A DNA stretch of 64,000 bases from Actinomycetes bacterium (GTDB taxonomy: Bacteria > Actinomycetota > Actinomycetes > Mycobacteriales > Mycobacteriaceae): NCBI GenBank assembly GCA_023432405.1, contig JAEYUQ010000003.1:132381-196380 (forward strand), written 5' to 3'. Shown in pieces: positions 43,067-51,737 of this stretch (positions are counted from its first letter, which is position 1; each line of letters opens with the position of its first letter). A program made the translations under genes and the position numbers. The notes under the pieces were generated by a model. That model ran no database searches. It had not been told where the DNA came from and was given only the letters and a program-made list of their open reading frames with translations.

Positions 43067-44332
43067 TTACGAAAATAAACCCACCACAGTGGATATCAAT
43101 ACGAGTGCGCCAAAGCCAATAACTACGGCATTTCCCCAGGCTTTGCGCAGCGGTGTGAGACGTTTGACGCAGTAGATAGTGACCATCGGTAGGACAAACT
43201 GGAACAGAGTGATGAGCACACCTCCGGCCACGGTGATGAGATCCATAATGCCGGGCTCTGCAACAGCCACAATCACCCCAATCACACACAAAACCCCATA
43301 GGCAGCCGGACCAGACAGCGGGAGTAGGGGCTTGAGGACAAACTGCAGGCCTTCCCGCGCTCCGAGAGCCACACCGATGTAGCTGGAGGCAATGGCGCAG
43401 ATGGTGATGATGGGAGTGAGGATAGCCAGCCACGGCGTGTTGGTGACATTAGCAAAGTAGGAGAGTACTGGGAGGTTGGCGGCAGCGGCGTCGGCAAGGC
43501 CAGAAGCGCCCAAGGACAGAGAGCAGGACCACACAAAAAGCATGGTGAAGATGGTGAGCAAAACAGTGGTCAGAGCAATAACTTTTCGCTGAACGACGTC
43601 GCTTTGGGAGCCGTAGCTGCGACGTGTGCTGACCGCGAATTGGCTGGTGGAGCCGATGAAGGTAAAAGAAAACACCAAAACCGGAAGAATGAGGAAAAGG
43701 GAACCTGCAAAGGAAGTTTCCGGCTGGACGGCGAGGAACGAGGAGATGTCCCAGCGGGGGAAAAGGTAGAGGGAAAAGCCACCCAAGGCAATCAGCAAGG
43801 GGATCACTGTGATTTGTGCTGCCAGGAGCATGATTCTCTCCCCCAGAGCCAAAGCGGCGGTGAGAATAACCAGACTGAGCACAGCCACCAGAGTCCGAGG
43901 AACCCCGGTGATGTGGAGCTGATTGATCAGGAAGCTATCCACCGCGTTTGTCAGGGAGACGGCGTACACCAGCAGGACGGGCACCAGCATGATGAGGTAG
44001 GCGATGGCCAGGAGGTATCCGGCGCGCTTGCCAAAGTAGCTGCTCAAGGCTGAGAGAAGATCAGGAGAGTCTGTAGTGCTGGAGGATGAGGCACCGTCGG
44101 AGGGTAGTGCCTCTGCGCTTGACGTGGCGACGCCGCTTTCTGCTGCGGGGGAGTGCGCAATAATGCGGACGTAAGCCATGTGGGAGAGATAGGTGATGGG
44201 TCCAATCACCACAGTGGAGATGAGGAGCGGCCAGAACCCGAACGCTCCGGCTTGAAGTGGCAGGAAGAGGATTCCAGCTCCCACGGCGGTGCCAAAGAGA
44301 GTAGCCGCCCAGGCGAAGTTCTTCGAGTTCAT
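43067..44332 (-). CDS. Aromatic/hydroxy amino acid permease (HAAAP-like)
   Basis: 421 residues from ATG 44332 (MNSKNFAWAATLFGTAVGAG); the open frame upstream would run through a tRNA gene and is not coding. It has eleven hydrophobic helices. N-terminal GTAVGAGILFLPLQAGAFGF and FTFIGSTSQFAVSTRRSYGS match the HAAAP family of serine, threonine or tryptophan/tyrosine permeases (SdaC/TdcC/Mtr), part of the APC superfamily. A ~30-residue Ser/Ala-rich loop (ESGVATSSAEALPSDGASSS) occurs after helix 2. The substrate is likely serine or an aromatic amino acid. Confidence 0.84.
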   Translation of the reverse strand: MNSKNFAWAATLFGTAVGAGILFLPLQAGAFGFWPLLISTVVIGPITYLSHMAYVRIIAHSPAAESGVATSSAEALPSDGASSSSTTDSPDLLSALSSYFGKRAGYLLAIAYLIMLVPVLLVYAVSLTNAVDSFLINQLHITGVPRTLVAVLSLVILTAALALGERIMLLAAQITVIPLLIALGGFSLYLFPRWDISSFLAVQPETSFAGSLFLILPVLVFSFTFIGSTSQFAVSTRRSYGSQSDVVQRKVIALTTVLLTIFTMLFVWSCSLSLGASGLADAAAANLPVLSYFANVTNTPWLAILTPIITICAIASSYIGVALGAREGLQFVLKPLLPLSGPAAYGVLCVIGVIVAVAEPGIMDLITVAGGVLITLFQFVLPMVTIYCVKRLTPLRKAWGNAVVIGFGALVLISTVVGLFS

Positions 44333-44434
44333 GCAGTTCAGACTACGCGATGGACACGGTGGCAAAAAGGATGAATGGGCGGAAAGGTACGGAAGTGTGT
44401 CATGAACACGCCGGGCGGGAAAGGACGTTGAGAT

Positions 44435-44485
44435 AAAAAATTCCCTCGGCGCGGTGGCACCTTGCCCGAATCCGCGCCGAGGGAA
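44435..44485 (-). terminator. Terminator after tRNA-Ser(GGA)
   Basis: TTCCCTCGGCGCGG (44441-44454) and CCGCGCCGAGGGAA (44472-44485) form a 14-bp stem; on the minus strand it is followed by six T (44435-44440). It lies right behind the tRNA gene. Confidence 0.92.
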
Positions 44486-44491
44486 TCTCAG

Positions 44492-44579
44492 TGGCGGAGG
44501 ATAGGGGATTTGAACCCCTGAGGGATTGCTCCCAACACGCGTTCCAGGCGTGCGACATAGGCCGCTAGTCGAATCCTCC
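44492..44579 (-). tRNA. tRNA-Ser (anticodon GGA)
   Basis: On the minus strand: GGAGGAT acceptor, anticodon arm CACGC-CTGGAAC-GCGTG (anticodon GGA, reading UCC and UCU), long variable arm, GGTTCAAAT T-loop, and encoded CCA after the discriminator G. A strong terminator follows. Confidence 0.97.
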
Positions 44580-44695
44580 AATATGCATACGCGTGAGCGT
44601 ACCTGGCATAGGTTACCGAAGTGATGGTGTATTCCCAAATCGCTTCCCTAGCGGGGAGATTGGCACTTTTCCCCATGTGGGCTATCCTTGGAGGA

Positions 44696-44784
44696 CGGAT
44701 CCCGTGCGGCGCATATCTTGTGAACTCCCCCAGGGCAGGAATGCAGCAAGGGTCAGCGAGCTCTAGCGGGTGCGCGGGATCCCC
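44696..44784 (+). ncRNA. ffs: Signal recognition particle RNA (4.5S type)
   Basis: The outer stem GGATCCCGTGC pairs with GCGCGGGATCC. The conserved domain IV apex reads CAGGGCAGGAATGCAGCAAGG, abbreviated here, with the symmetric and asymmetric internal loops that bind Ffh. It has the expected position immediately upstream of the aminotransferase/dnaX cluster in actinobacteria. Ends are estimated from the stem. Confidence 0.93.
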
Positions 44785-44875
44785 TCACACTTCCGGAGTC
44801 GAGATCCCCTCTATCCATAACAAAGGTCTAGAGTGTGTAAACGGCATTCCTCACATCTAAGGAAGGGACATCCGG

Positions 44876-46147
44876 ATGTCACTACAGGATCTCAGTACTG
44901 AGCAACTCGCGCAGCTCGGAGAGCAGATTCGTCACGAGTACGCACAACTCAAAGCCAAGAATCTCTCCTTGAACCTGACTCGAGGTAAGCCCTCCGCAGA
45001 ACAGTTGGACTTGTCAGAGCCTCTTCTCAGCTTGCCCGGTCCGCAGGCGTATGTGGACGCCGAGGGCAACGATGTGCGCAACTACGGAAATCTCAAGGGA
45101 ATTACAGATCTCCGTAGCATTTGGGCCGAACTTCTCGGCGTCCCGGTGGACCAGGTGTATGCCGCAGATTCCTCCAGTCTGAACATAGAATTCGATGTGC
45201 TCAGCTGGGCATATCACTTTGGTTTCCCTGACTCCCCACGCCCCTGGAACCAGGAAGAGACTATCAAATGGCTGTGCCCGGTTCCCGGCTATGACCGTCA
45301 CTTCAGTATCTCCGAGCTCTTCGGCATGGAGATGATTACCGTTCCTTTACGTGACGACGGCCCTGATATGGACGTCGTCAAGGAAGCGGTTAAGGACCCG
45401 CAGGTTAAAGGAATGTGGCTTGTGCCCATCTACTCGAATCCCTCAGGGGCCACTACTTCCCGTGAGGTGTTGGAAGAGCTGGCGGCTATGGACACCGCTG
45501 CCCAAGACTTCCGCGTTATGGCAGATAATGCCTATGCCGTGCATATTTTGGGCGACACGTTCCCCGAGATTCACCCACTGCTGGAGATTGCTGAGCAGGC
45601 TGGGCATCCTGACCGATTCTGGGGATTTACCTCAACGTCTAAGATTACTTTTGCTGGTTCTGGGGTCTCATTCCTCTACTCCTCAGAAAGTAACCTCAGC
45701 TGGTATGCCTCTATTGCTGGAAAGCGCGGGATTGGGCCTAATAAACTGAACCAGCTTGCTCATGCGCTGTTCCTGAAGAACGCGGAGGGCGTCCGGGATT
45801 TGATGAGGCGGCATCAGGAGATTATGGCGCCCAAGTTCCGCAGGGCGCAGGAGATTCTGAAGGATCGCCTGAGCGCTTTGGATTTTGCTCAGTGGACTGA
45901 CCCCCAGGGCGGATATTTCATCTCTGTGGATGTGCTACCAGGAACTGCGGCACGGACGGTGGAGTTGGCTAAGGAAGCTGGAATTGCTCTCACAGGTTCT
46001 GGGTCTTCCTATCCTTTGCATAAAGATCCAGAGGATAAAAACATTCGCCTGGCGCCGTCTCTGCCTCCGCTGAGCGAGTTGGAGCCAGCTCTCGATGGGT
46101 TCTGCACCTGCGCCATTCTGGCTGCTGTGGAAAAATTGGGCGCGTGA
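44876..46147 (+). CDS. Aspartate aminotransferase (actinobacterial subgroup Ic type)
   Basis: 423 residues of a PLP fold. The pyridoxal lysine is in TSTSKITFAGSG; the ring-contacting Asp-Tyr is in MADNAYAVHI; the N-terminal block has LNLTRGKPSAEQLDLSEPL, and YSNPSGATTS is present. This is the unusual aspartate aminotransferase family (PF12897) that corynebacteria use, called AspT/Aat in C. glutamicum, which converts aspartate and 2-oxoglutarate to oxaloacetate and glutamate and feeds the lysC-asd pathway. It follows the SRP RNA and overlaps the next gene as GTGA. Confidence 0.9.
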   Translation: MSLQDLSTEQLAQLGEQIRHEYAQLKAKNLSLNLTRGKPSAEQLDLSEPLLSLPGPQAYVDAEGNDVRNYGNLKGITDLRSIWAELLGVPVDQVYAADSSSLNIEFDVLSWAYHFGFPDSPRPWNQEETIKWLCPVPGYDRHFSISELFGMEMITVPLRDDGPDMDVVKEAVKDPQVKGMWLVPIYSNPSGATTSREVLEELAAMDTAAQDFRVMADNAYAVHILGDTFPEIHPLLEIAEQAGHPDRFWGFTSTSKITFAGSGVSFLYSSESNLSWYASIAGKRGIGPNKLNQLAHALFLKNAEGVRDLMRRHQEIMAPKFRRAQEILKDRLSALDFAQWTDPQGGYFISVDVLPGTAARTVELAKEAGIALTGSGSSYPLHKDPEDKNIRLAPSLPPLSELEPALDGFCTCAILAAVEKLGA

Positions 46148-46857
46148 ACAGGGAGGAAACCTCCTTTTGGGCCGGTACTTTCTTGCCCGGCGAGGTGAAA
46201 GAGACTGAGGTGGAAGCCTTCCTGGAAGGGGACACTGCCGGAGTTGTTCAGCAGGGAGCTGGCGACCAGGATTGGGCGGTGCTACGCGGGGGGCTGACTT
46301 TGCTGACCACTGAGGACGCTGCACTGACGAACGGCCTGGCTGAAATACCTACGGGGCTCACGGTGGACGCAGCTCCCTTGGAATTGCGCTGTGAAATGCT
46401 CCTGGCAGGCAATCCGGGGACTGACATCTTGGCCCACACCTTAACCAGCGTGGCTTCTCTAGTGGCTACCCAGCCTGAGGCCTATCCTCTTCAACCGGGC
46501 ACAGTGGTACCCATGATTGGTGCTCGCGCACACCTCAGCAGGAGTACCACCGTGCGCCACGGGGTTTTTGTGCCTCCCTTCATGTGGAGCGGACAGTGCC
46601 CGAACATGACGGAACAGCCTGGCGACGTCCACACTCATCAACTATCCGCTGACCACGCACTACGTGGTGGAAATACTGAACCTGCTTCAAGAGCTGATAG
46701 TGCGCAGACCTCCGCAGGACTCGGGCGTATGACGGTGTTGCTCCAGATTCTTATGATTACCGATGCTGAACTAGAGCTCATTGAGGATAAAGGTACCGCT
46801 GGCCTTATTGATGAGCTGCTATCAGCCTCAACAGACCTCATGGATTGGCAGCGATAA
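46144..46857 (+). CDS. Hypothetical protein, 237 aa
   Basis: I do not recognise the family. It is a soluble, mildly acidic protein without signal or membrane segment. Recognisable secondary features include a PLELRCEMLLAG strand region, a long helix DILAHTLTSVASLVATQ, and a C-terminal helical MTDAELELIEDKGTAGLI-like segment (MITDAELELIEDKGTAGLID). A polar stretch GGNTEPASRADSAQTSAGLG interrupts the C-terminal half. This layout (strand-rich, PGTVVP motif, terminal helix) faintly suggests a Suppressor-of-fused-like fold but I would not assign it. GTG start overlaps the aminotransferase stop. Confidence 0.65.
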   Translation: MNREETSFWAGTFLPGEVKETEVEAFLEGDTAGVVQQGAGDQDWAVLRGGLTLLTTEDAALTNGLAEIPTGLTVDAAPLELRCEMLLAGNPGTDILAHTLTSVASLVATQPEAYPLQPGTVVPMIGARAHLSRSTTVRHGVFVPPFMWSGQCPNMTEQPGDVHTHQLSADHALRGGNTEPASRADSAQTSAGLGRMTVLLQILMITDAELELIEDKGTAGLIDELLSASTDLMDWQR

Positions 46858-46859
46858 GT

Positions 46860-47444
46860 ATGACATCTGTGAAAGCTGCCATCACACCTCCCCAGGGCTG
46901 GCCAGATGCTATTGCTGAGCTGATGGGAATAGATTTGTGGCGCATCCCCATCGTGATGGGGTCGGCCGTCCTTATTTACCTGGCGTTTCTTTTGTTCGTT
47001 CGGGTTTTCGGACAACGAATTCTCACCTCAACCTCCACGTTTGACGCAGTGGTTACCGTCATGTTCGGCTCTGTGGCAGGACGTGTCGTGATTGGGCACC
47101 CGCCCACCGTTGCCACCGGCATCATCGGGCTTTTCACGCTCATTCTCTTAGAGCGCATCTTCGGCGCAGTACGAACCTGGTTTACCCGTCTGATATGGAA
47201 AATGGAGGTTCGCCCAGTTCTCATTGTGGCGCGCGGAAAAGTCCAGGAAGAGCGTGCGCGTAAGGCGGGGATTACCCAGGCCGATATAGCGGCGTCGCTC
47301 AGAGGAAAAGGGTTGAGCAGCCTTCAGCAGGTGTATGCAATGGTTCTGGAGTCTAACGGAACCATGAGCATTATTGCCGAGGGAACACAGGTTGATCCTC
47401 AGATGTTCTCTGGAGTGGAAGGTGCAGAGAGCCTAGGCAGGTAG
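46860..47444 (+). CDS. DUF421 (YetF-like) membrane protein
   Basis: About 194 residues from ATG 46860. Three N-terminal helices (IPIVMGSAVLIYLAFLLFVR, VVTVMFGSVAGRVVIG, and VATGIIGLFTLILLERIFGA) are followed by a cytoplasmic alpha/beta domain VRPVLIVARGKVQEERARKA with ITQADIAASLRGKGLSSLQQ, the DUF421 pattern. GQRILTSTSTFDAVVTVMFG is the family's conserved motif. Function unknown; some relatives affect spore germination. Its ATG is three bases after the previous stop, and dnaX follows after nine bases. Confidence 0.87.
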   Translation: MTSVKAAITPPQGWPDAIAELMGIDLWRIPIVMGSAVLIYLAFLLFVRVFGQRILTSTSTFDAVVTVMFGSVAGRVVIGHPPTVATGIIGLFTLILLERIFGAVRTWFTRLIWKMEVRPVLIVARGKVQEERARKAGITQADIAASLRGKGLSSLQQVYAMVLESNGTMSIIAEGTQVDPQMFSGVEGAESLGR

Positions 47445-47453
47445 GCTCATAGC

Positions 47454-49604
47454 GTGGCTCTTTATCGGAAGTATCGTCCCGCTAGTTTTGCCGAGGTTGT
47501 TGGCCAGGACCAAGTGACGCGCCCGCTCTCCGTGGCGCTTGATACTGGACACATCAATCACGCCTATCTCTTTTCCGGTCCGCGCGGCTGTGGGAAAACA
47601 TCCTCGGCGCGTATCTTGGCGCGCTCCCTGAACTGTGTGGAAGGCCCTACCTCCACCCCCTGTGGGAAGTGCCCGTCGTGTGTGTCCCTGGCGCCGGGAG
47701 GCTCTGGAAATCTAGACGTCACTGAGCTGGATGCCGCAAGCCACAACGGTGTGGAAGATATGCGCGCACTCAGGGACAGAGCCTATTACGCCCCTGCAGA
47801 GTCTCGTTACCGCGTGTTTATTATTGACGAAGCACACATGATCTCTTCGGCAGGTGCCAACGCGCTACTCAAAATTGTAGAGGAACCCCCAGAACACACC
47901 ATCTTCATATTTGCCACCACGGAGCCGGAAAAAGTGATTGGCACTATCCGCTCCCGTGTTCATCACTATCCCTTTAGACTCCTGACCCCGCAATCTATGC
48001 GGCAGCTTCTCCACCACATTGTGAAGGAGGAGCAGGTGCAGGTGGAGGAATCCGTCTATTCACTCGTTATTAACGCGGGTGGGGGATCTCCGCGTGATTC
48101 TCTTTCTATCCTGGATCAGCTTTTAGCAGGAGCAGGTCCCGAGGGTTTGACCTATGAGATGGCCTTACCGTTATTGGGGGTTACTGATCTCAGCCTTATC
48201 GACGACTCTATATCCGCTTTGGCTGCCAATGATGCGGCAGCAGCATTTCAGCTAATTGACCGTGTGATTGAAGCGGGGCATGACCCGCGTCGCTATGTTC
48301 AAGACTTACTTGACCGTCTGCGTGATCTCATGATTCTGCAGGTAGTTCCAGACGCCTTTGAACAGGGGTTAGTAGATGCACCTCCGGCGCGTCAGGAGGT
48401 TTTACGCAAGGAAGCAACTCTATTCCCTCAAGGGCGTTTAGCTGAGCTGGCAGATCGCGTGAATGAACGGATTACGGACTTGCGTGGAGCTACGGCACCT
48501 CGGCTCCTGCTTGAGATACTCATGGCACATCTGATTGTGGTGCCCAGCGCTGTGGGAGTGGGGCCTTCCGCGAGGGTGCAGATGGCCGCGCAAGCAGTGG
48601 TTCCCCAGGAGAGAGTAGAAGCGGCATCGACGCCGAGTGTTGAGCCTTCCGCGCAAGCCACACAGCCTTCGTCTCAAACGTTGGGTTCTGGCCATGAAGC
48701 CGCAGAGCGCGAACAGAGCTCACCCACCGCGCCCATTCCGCAGTCCTTGCCGGGGCGGCAGGCTTCACCAATTCCTCAGGCAAGCCCTCAGCCTTCGTCA
48801 CCTCAGCAGGAAAGCCAAAGGGCTGAGCAGGACGGGAAGCCCGAGACGCAGTCGGCGTCGTTACCTGAGAACCAGGATCAGCTTGCTCAGCTTCAGCGGG
48901 AGTGGGGAGCTATTCGTGGGCGAATTAGTGAGATGGACAATCTGGTCAGCGTGATGGTAGGTCAAGCACAGGTTGTAGCCCTAGAGGGCAATACCATGAT
49001 CATTTCTCACGCGACTGGAGCTCTAGCACGACGCCTTAATGAAGAAACCAAGCTGAAGGTGGTGCGCGCTGCTATTGCCGAGGTAATCGGTAAAGAATTA
49101 GACGTGCGATTTGTGGTGGGGAAGTATGCACCCGAGGGACAAGGTTCAGCTGATTCTCCTGAGGTGAGTGAGGGGAGCTTCTCTAGAGCTGCAGCGGCGT
49201 CGTCAAGGGGTGCAGGGGAGCAGCTTAGCCAGCCGGGATGGCAGCGAAGGGCTGATGAGGGAAAGCGTCACCTTGCTGAGCGTGCGAATGCCCCGGAGTT
49301 TTCCGATGGTGTTCCTATACCGCCGGAGCCTGATCCGGATTTTGGTGAGGGGCTGGAGCATCCGCAGGAGGTTTCAGCCCGTAGCACAGATTCCACCGTT
49401 GTGGCTGAATCTCCACAGACTGAACCGCCAGAGCAGGAAACGGGCGCGCCAACAAGCGCGGCCACGCCCCTAGATGCCTCCGCGGTTCAGAACCAGACCG
49501 CGGGGCAAGAGGACTCTGTGCCCGAGGAGTCTCTCACACCGCAGGAATCCCTGGAAAGTGCCGTGAACTTGGTGCAAAAGGAGCTTGGCGCAAGGCTTGT
49601 CTAA
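47454..49604 (+). CDS. dnaX: DNA polymerase III gamma/tau subunit
   Basis: 716 residues of the clamp-loader ATPase. Walker A is GPRGCGKTSS at 42-51, the zinc module has Cys61, Cys70, Cys73 and Cys76 (LNCVEG..PCGKCPSC), Walker B is VFIIDEAHM, sensor 1 is ATTEPEKV. A Pro/Ser/Gln-rich linker covers residues ~385-470 and ~560-680, both low-complexity. I see no A-rich slippery site with a downstream stem that would suggest gamma formation, though I did not search exhaustively. The gene begins the dnaX-ybaB-recR cluster with a GTG start. Confidence 0.97.
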   Translation: MALYRKYRPASFAEVVGQDQVTRPLSVALDTGHINHAYLFSGPRGCGKTSSARILARSLNCVEGPTSTPCGKCPSCVSLAPGGSGNLDVTELDAASHNGVEDMRALRDRAYYAPAESRYRVFIIDEAHMISSAGANALLKIVEEPPEHTIFIFATTEPEKVIGTIRSRVHHYPFRLLTPQSMRQLLHHIVKEEQVQVEESVYSLVINAGGGSPRDSLSILDQLLAGAGPEGLTYEMALPLLGVTDLSLIDDSISALAANDAAAAFQLIDRVIEAGHDPRRYVQDLLDRLRDLMILQVVPDAFEQGLVDAPPARQEVLRKEATLFPQGRLAELADRVNERITDLRGATAPRLLLEILMAHLIVVPSAVGVGPSARVQMAAQAVVPQERVEAASTPSVEPSAQATQPSSQTLGSGHEAAEREQSSPTAPIPQSLPGRQASPIPQASPQPSSPQQESQRAEQDGKPETQSASLPENQDQLAQLQREWGAIRGRISEMDNLVSVMVGQAQVVALEGNTMIISHATGALARRLNEETKLKVVRAAIAEVIGKELDVRFVVGKYAPEGQGSADSPEVSEGSFSRAAAASSRGAGEQLSQPGWQRRADEGKRHLAERANAPEFSDGVPIPPEPDPDFGEGLEHPQEVSARSTDSTVVAESPQTEPPEQETGAPTSAATPLDASAVQNQTAGQEDSVPEESLTPQESLESAVNLVQKELGARLV

Positions 49605-49667
49605 GTTGAACTGTAAACTCGCATCCAAGACTGTGTACTACACAACTCACCAGCAGAGAGGTTCGCT

Positions 49668-49979
49668 ATGACTCAGCCAGATATGTCTCAGATTCTTGCC
49701 CAGGCCCAGCAGATGCAGGCCCAGCTCCAGGCTGCGCAAAAAGAGATTTTGGAATCTACAGTAACGGGTGACGCAGGAAACGGATTGGTCAGCGTTGTCA
49801 TGGATGGCAGTGGTGTGGTCAAAGAAGTCACCATCAATCCTGAGGTCGTGGACCCTGAAGATGTAGAAACTCTTGAAGATTTGGTGCTGGGTGCCTACAA
49901 CTCAGCCCACAAAAAGTTGGGTGATCTTGCTGAGCAGAAAATGCAGCCTCTCTCCCAAGGCCTTGGCGGTTTAATCTAG
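49668..49979 (+). CDS. YbaB/EbfC nucleoid-associated protein
   Basis: 103 residues with the standard plan: N-terminal helix (MSQILAQAQQMQAQLQAAQK), a beta sheet (VSVVMDGSGVVKEVTINPEV), and a C-terminal helix (EDLVLGAYNSAHKKLGDLAE). These proteins form tweezer-like dimers that bind DNA, and they almost always lie between dnaX and recR as here. AGAGAGG precedes the ATG. Confidence 0.96.
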   Translation: MTQPDMSQILAQAQQMQAQLQAAQKEILESTVTGDAGNGLVSVVMDGSGVVKEVTINPEVVDPEDVETLEDLVLGAYNSAHKKLGDLAEQKMQPLSQGLGGLI

Positions 49980-50008
49980 GTTAAGGTTTCCCAGCTAAAG
50001 GAGTTTTT

Positions 50009-50668
50009 GTGTTTGAAGGGCCGCTTCAAGATCTCATTGATGAGCTGTCCCGTCTCCCAGGGATAGGGCCCAAGAGTGCTCAGCGCATGGCTCTCCACCT
50101 ACTCACAGTGGAAACCGCAGATCTTGACCGGCTCATTGAGGCTCTTGACGCTGTGCGTGACGGAATCAGCTTTTGCCGGATCTGTTTTAACGTGTCCAGT
50201 GGAGATATTTGCGCCCTCTGCGCTGATTCCACACGAGATTCCACCACTATTTGTGTGGTGGAAGAACCCCAGGACATTCAGCTCATTGAGCGCACTGGGG
50301 AGTATCACGGCCGCTATCACGTTCTTGGCGGGGCACTCAATCCGCTGGCCAATGTGGGGCCTAAAGACCTCCATGTCAAGGAACTAGTGCAGCGAGTTGG
50401 AGGCGTTCTTCCAGATAGAGAAACCCCGAATTCCACTTCCTCACAGCGCCTTTACGACGCCCCTCCCCGCGTCAAGGAAGTGATACTGGCCACTAATCCG
50501 AACACGGAAGGTGAGGCTACGTCTGCCTATCTCATTCGGATGTTGAGAGATTTCCCAGACTTGGTGATTTCTCGCCTAGCCTCAGGCGTTCCCCTGGGCG
50601 GCGACTTGGAGTTTATTGATGAGCTCACGTTATCCAGGGCACTGAGTGGACGGCTGACAGTGAACTAA
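50009..50668 (+). CDS. recR: Recombination protein RecR
   Basis: 219 residues. The N-terminal helix-hairpin-helix is [20 protein letters not shown], the C4 zinc finger [16 protein letters not shown], and the Toprim domain starts with [13 protein letters not shown] and includes [17 protein letters not shown]. RecR acts with RecF/RecO to load RecA on gapped DNA. A 15-20 residue insert ([20 protein letters not shown]) occurs within the Toprim domain. Starts at GTG 50009 with AAAGGAG. Confidence 0.97.
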   Translation: MFEGPLQDLIDELSRLPGIGPKSAQRMALHLLTVETADLDRLIEALDAVRDGISFCRICFNVSSGDICALCADSTRDSTTICVVEEPQDIQLIERTGEYHGRYHVLGGALNPLANVGPKDLHVKELVQRVGGVLPDRETPNSTSSQRLYDAPPRVKEVILATNPNTEGEATSAYLIRMLRDFPDLVISRLASGVPLGGDLEFIDELTLSRALSGRLTVN

Positions 50669-50680
50669 AATCTCGGGCGG

Positions 50681-50723
50681 GCACACACTGTGTGCTTGGC
50701 AAGGGGGCACACCCCTGTGAGGT
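50681..50723. terminator. Hairpins between convergent recR and TetR genes
   Basis: GCACACACTGTGTGC (50681-50695) is a perfect dyad and GGGG-CACA-CCCC (within 50702-50715) is another. They sit between the stops of the convergent recR and TetR genes and probably act as a bidirectional terminator, without clear T-runs. Confidence 0.5.
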
Positions 50724-50730
50724 GCGCGGA

Positions 50731-51426
50731 TTATACATACCGTGAGTAGAGCGCGTGGGGAGAGCGGTCTTTAATCTCTCGAGCTTTGTTAAACTCCCGG
50801 GACGAGATTTCCTGCATAACCTCTTCCACAGACTTCTTCACAATTTGCGAGGTAGCTTCCAGTAGAACGATGTATCTATCACCCACGTGCTCATTGGTGT
50901 ATGCATTGAGCAGAGAAAACTCCACAGTTTCCCAGGCTGCGGTGGCGATATACATGTAATACTTCTGGGTGAATTCGTCTGAGGGATCTTTGTCCGGTAG
51001 GCGCTGAATAAGCTTGTTGGCCACACCGTTGAGAAGATGAGTGATGAACTTGTGGCGAGCCCCCAACCCCAGAAGTCCTAGCGAAGAGGATAGCTCCACC
51101 GCGTCACCGAGAGTACGAGGTGTTTCAGAGACTATGAATTGGGTGCGAAGATTGTCGAAAACAGCGTCTGTTGTGGAGATAGTTGGTGGAATCTCTGAGA
51201 GGTAATTCCCCCACTCGGAAACAATCTGTCCAAGGTGGTACGCCACAGCGTCTCCCCGGGTGGGGAAATAGTTGTGAAACGTTCGGGTTGAGACACCTAC
51301 CTTGGCGGCAATCTCTTCTGCGTGTAACGAGGGGATACCGTGCTTTAAAACCTCATCGGCGGCAGCTAAGGCCAAAGAATTTCGAGTTGCTAGCATCTTT
51401 CGTTCACGCAAGTTGCTGCTCTCCAC
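50731..51426 (-). CDS. TetR-family transcriptional regulator
   Basis: 231 residues from GTG 51426, preceded by GGGAGAA; the frame is open to 51489. The DNA-binding helix-turn-helix is ATRNSLALAAADEVLKHGIP then LHAEEIAAKVGVSTRTFHNY with FPTRGDAVAYH, standard TetR. The C-terminal ligand-binding helices have no recognisable ligand signature. The target gene is not obvious; the ~310 bases upstream hold an unusual poly-G run and a palindrome. Confidence 0.88.
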   Translation of the reverse strand: MESSNLRERKMLATRNSLALAAADEVLKHGIPSLHAEEIAAKVGVSTRTFHNYFPTRGDAVAYHLGQIVSEWGNYLSEIPPTISTTDAVFDNLRTQFIVSETPRTLGDAVELSSSLGLLGLGARHKFITHLLNGVANKLIQRLPDKDPSDEFTQKYYMYIATAAWETVEFSLLNAYTNEHVGDRYIVLLEATSQIVKKSVEEVMQEISSREFNKAREIKDRSPHALYSRYV

Positions 51427-51737
51427 AGGGTTCTCCCTTCTCTTTCTAAGGAAACTGTAACACTTCTTGAAAAAAATGACAGAGGACATTAACGTCTAGA
51501 CATTTTAAGAGGGGAGGACAATTTGCACGTGACGGCAAGGAAGCTAGTATTCGTGCAGGTCAGAATGCATGGGGGGGGGTATTCTTTGATACCTGGGATG
51601 TGAGAAAGTTGCAAAGATAGCATCAAAGGCACCCGAAAAACCCTAAGAATCGTTCTTAAGAAATTCTTAGAAATACCTGGGTGTCTTGTTCGGTGCCACA
51701 CGAGGACGCCAGGCCGACGGCCACGCGGGGCATCCTA
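51427..51737. other. Intergenic region with G9 tract and palindrome upstream of TetR
   Basis: No gene is seen. There is a run of nine G at about 51571-51579, and a dyad CTAAGAAT...ATTCTTAG (51643-51670) whose centre TTCTTAAGAA is itself a perfect 10-base palindrome. The region lies between the gatD stop and the TetR start. Confidence 0.6.
51643..51670. promoter_or_regulatory. Palindrome, possible TetR operator
   Basis: CTAAGAAT and ATTCTTAG pair around a 12-base centre containing TTCTTAAGAA. About 220 bases from the TetR start, on an AT-rich background. It may be an operator; a terminator for gatD is less likely because the stem is AT-rich. Confidence 0.5.

Noticed and set aside
44333..44638. 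N-terminal extension of the amino acid permease
   Set aside because: It would translate through a terminator and tRNA-Ser; the permease family begins at MNSKNF at 44332.
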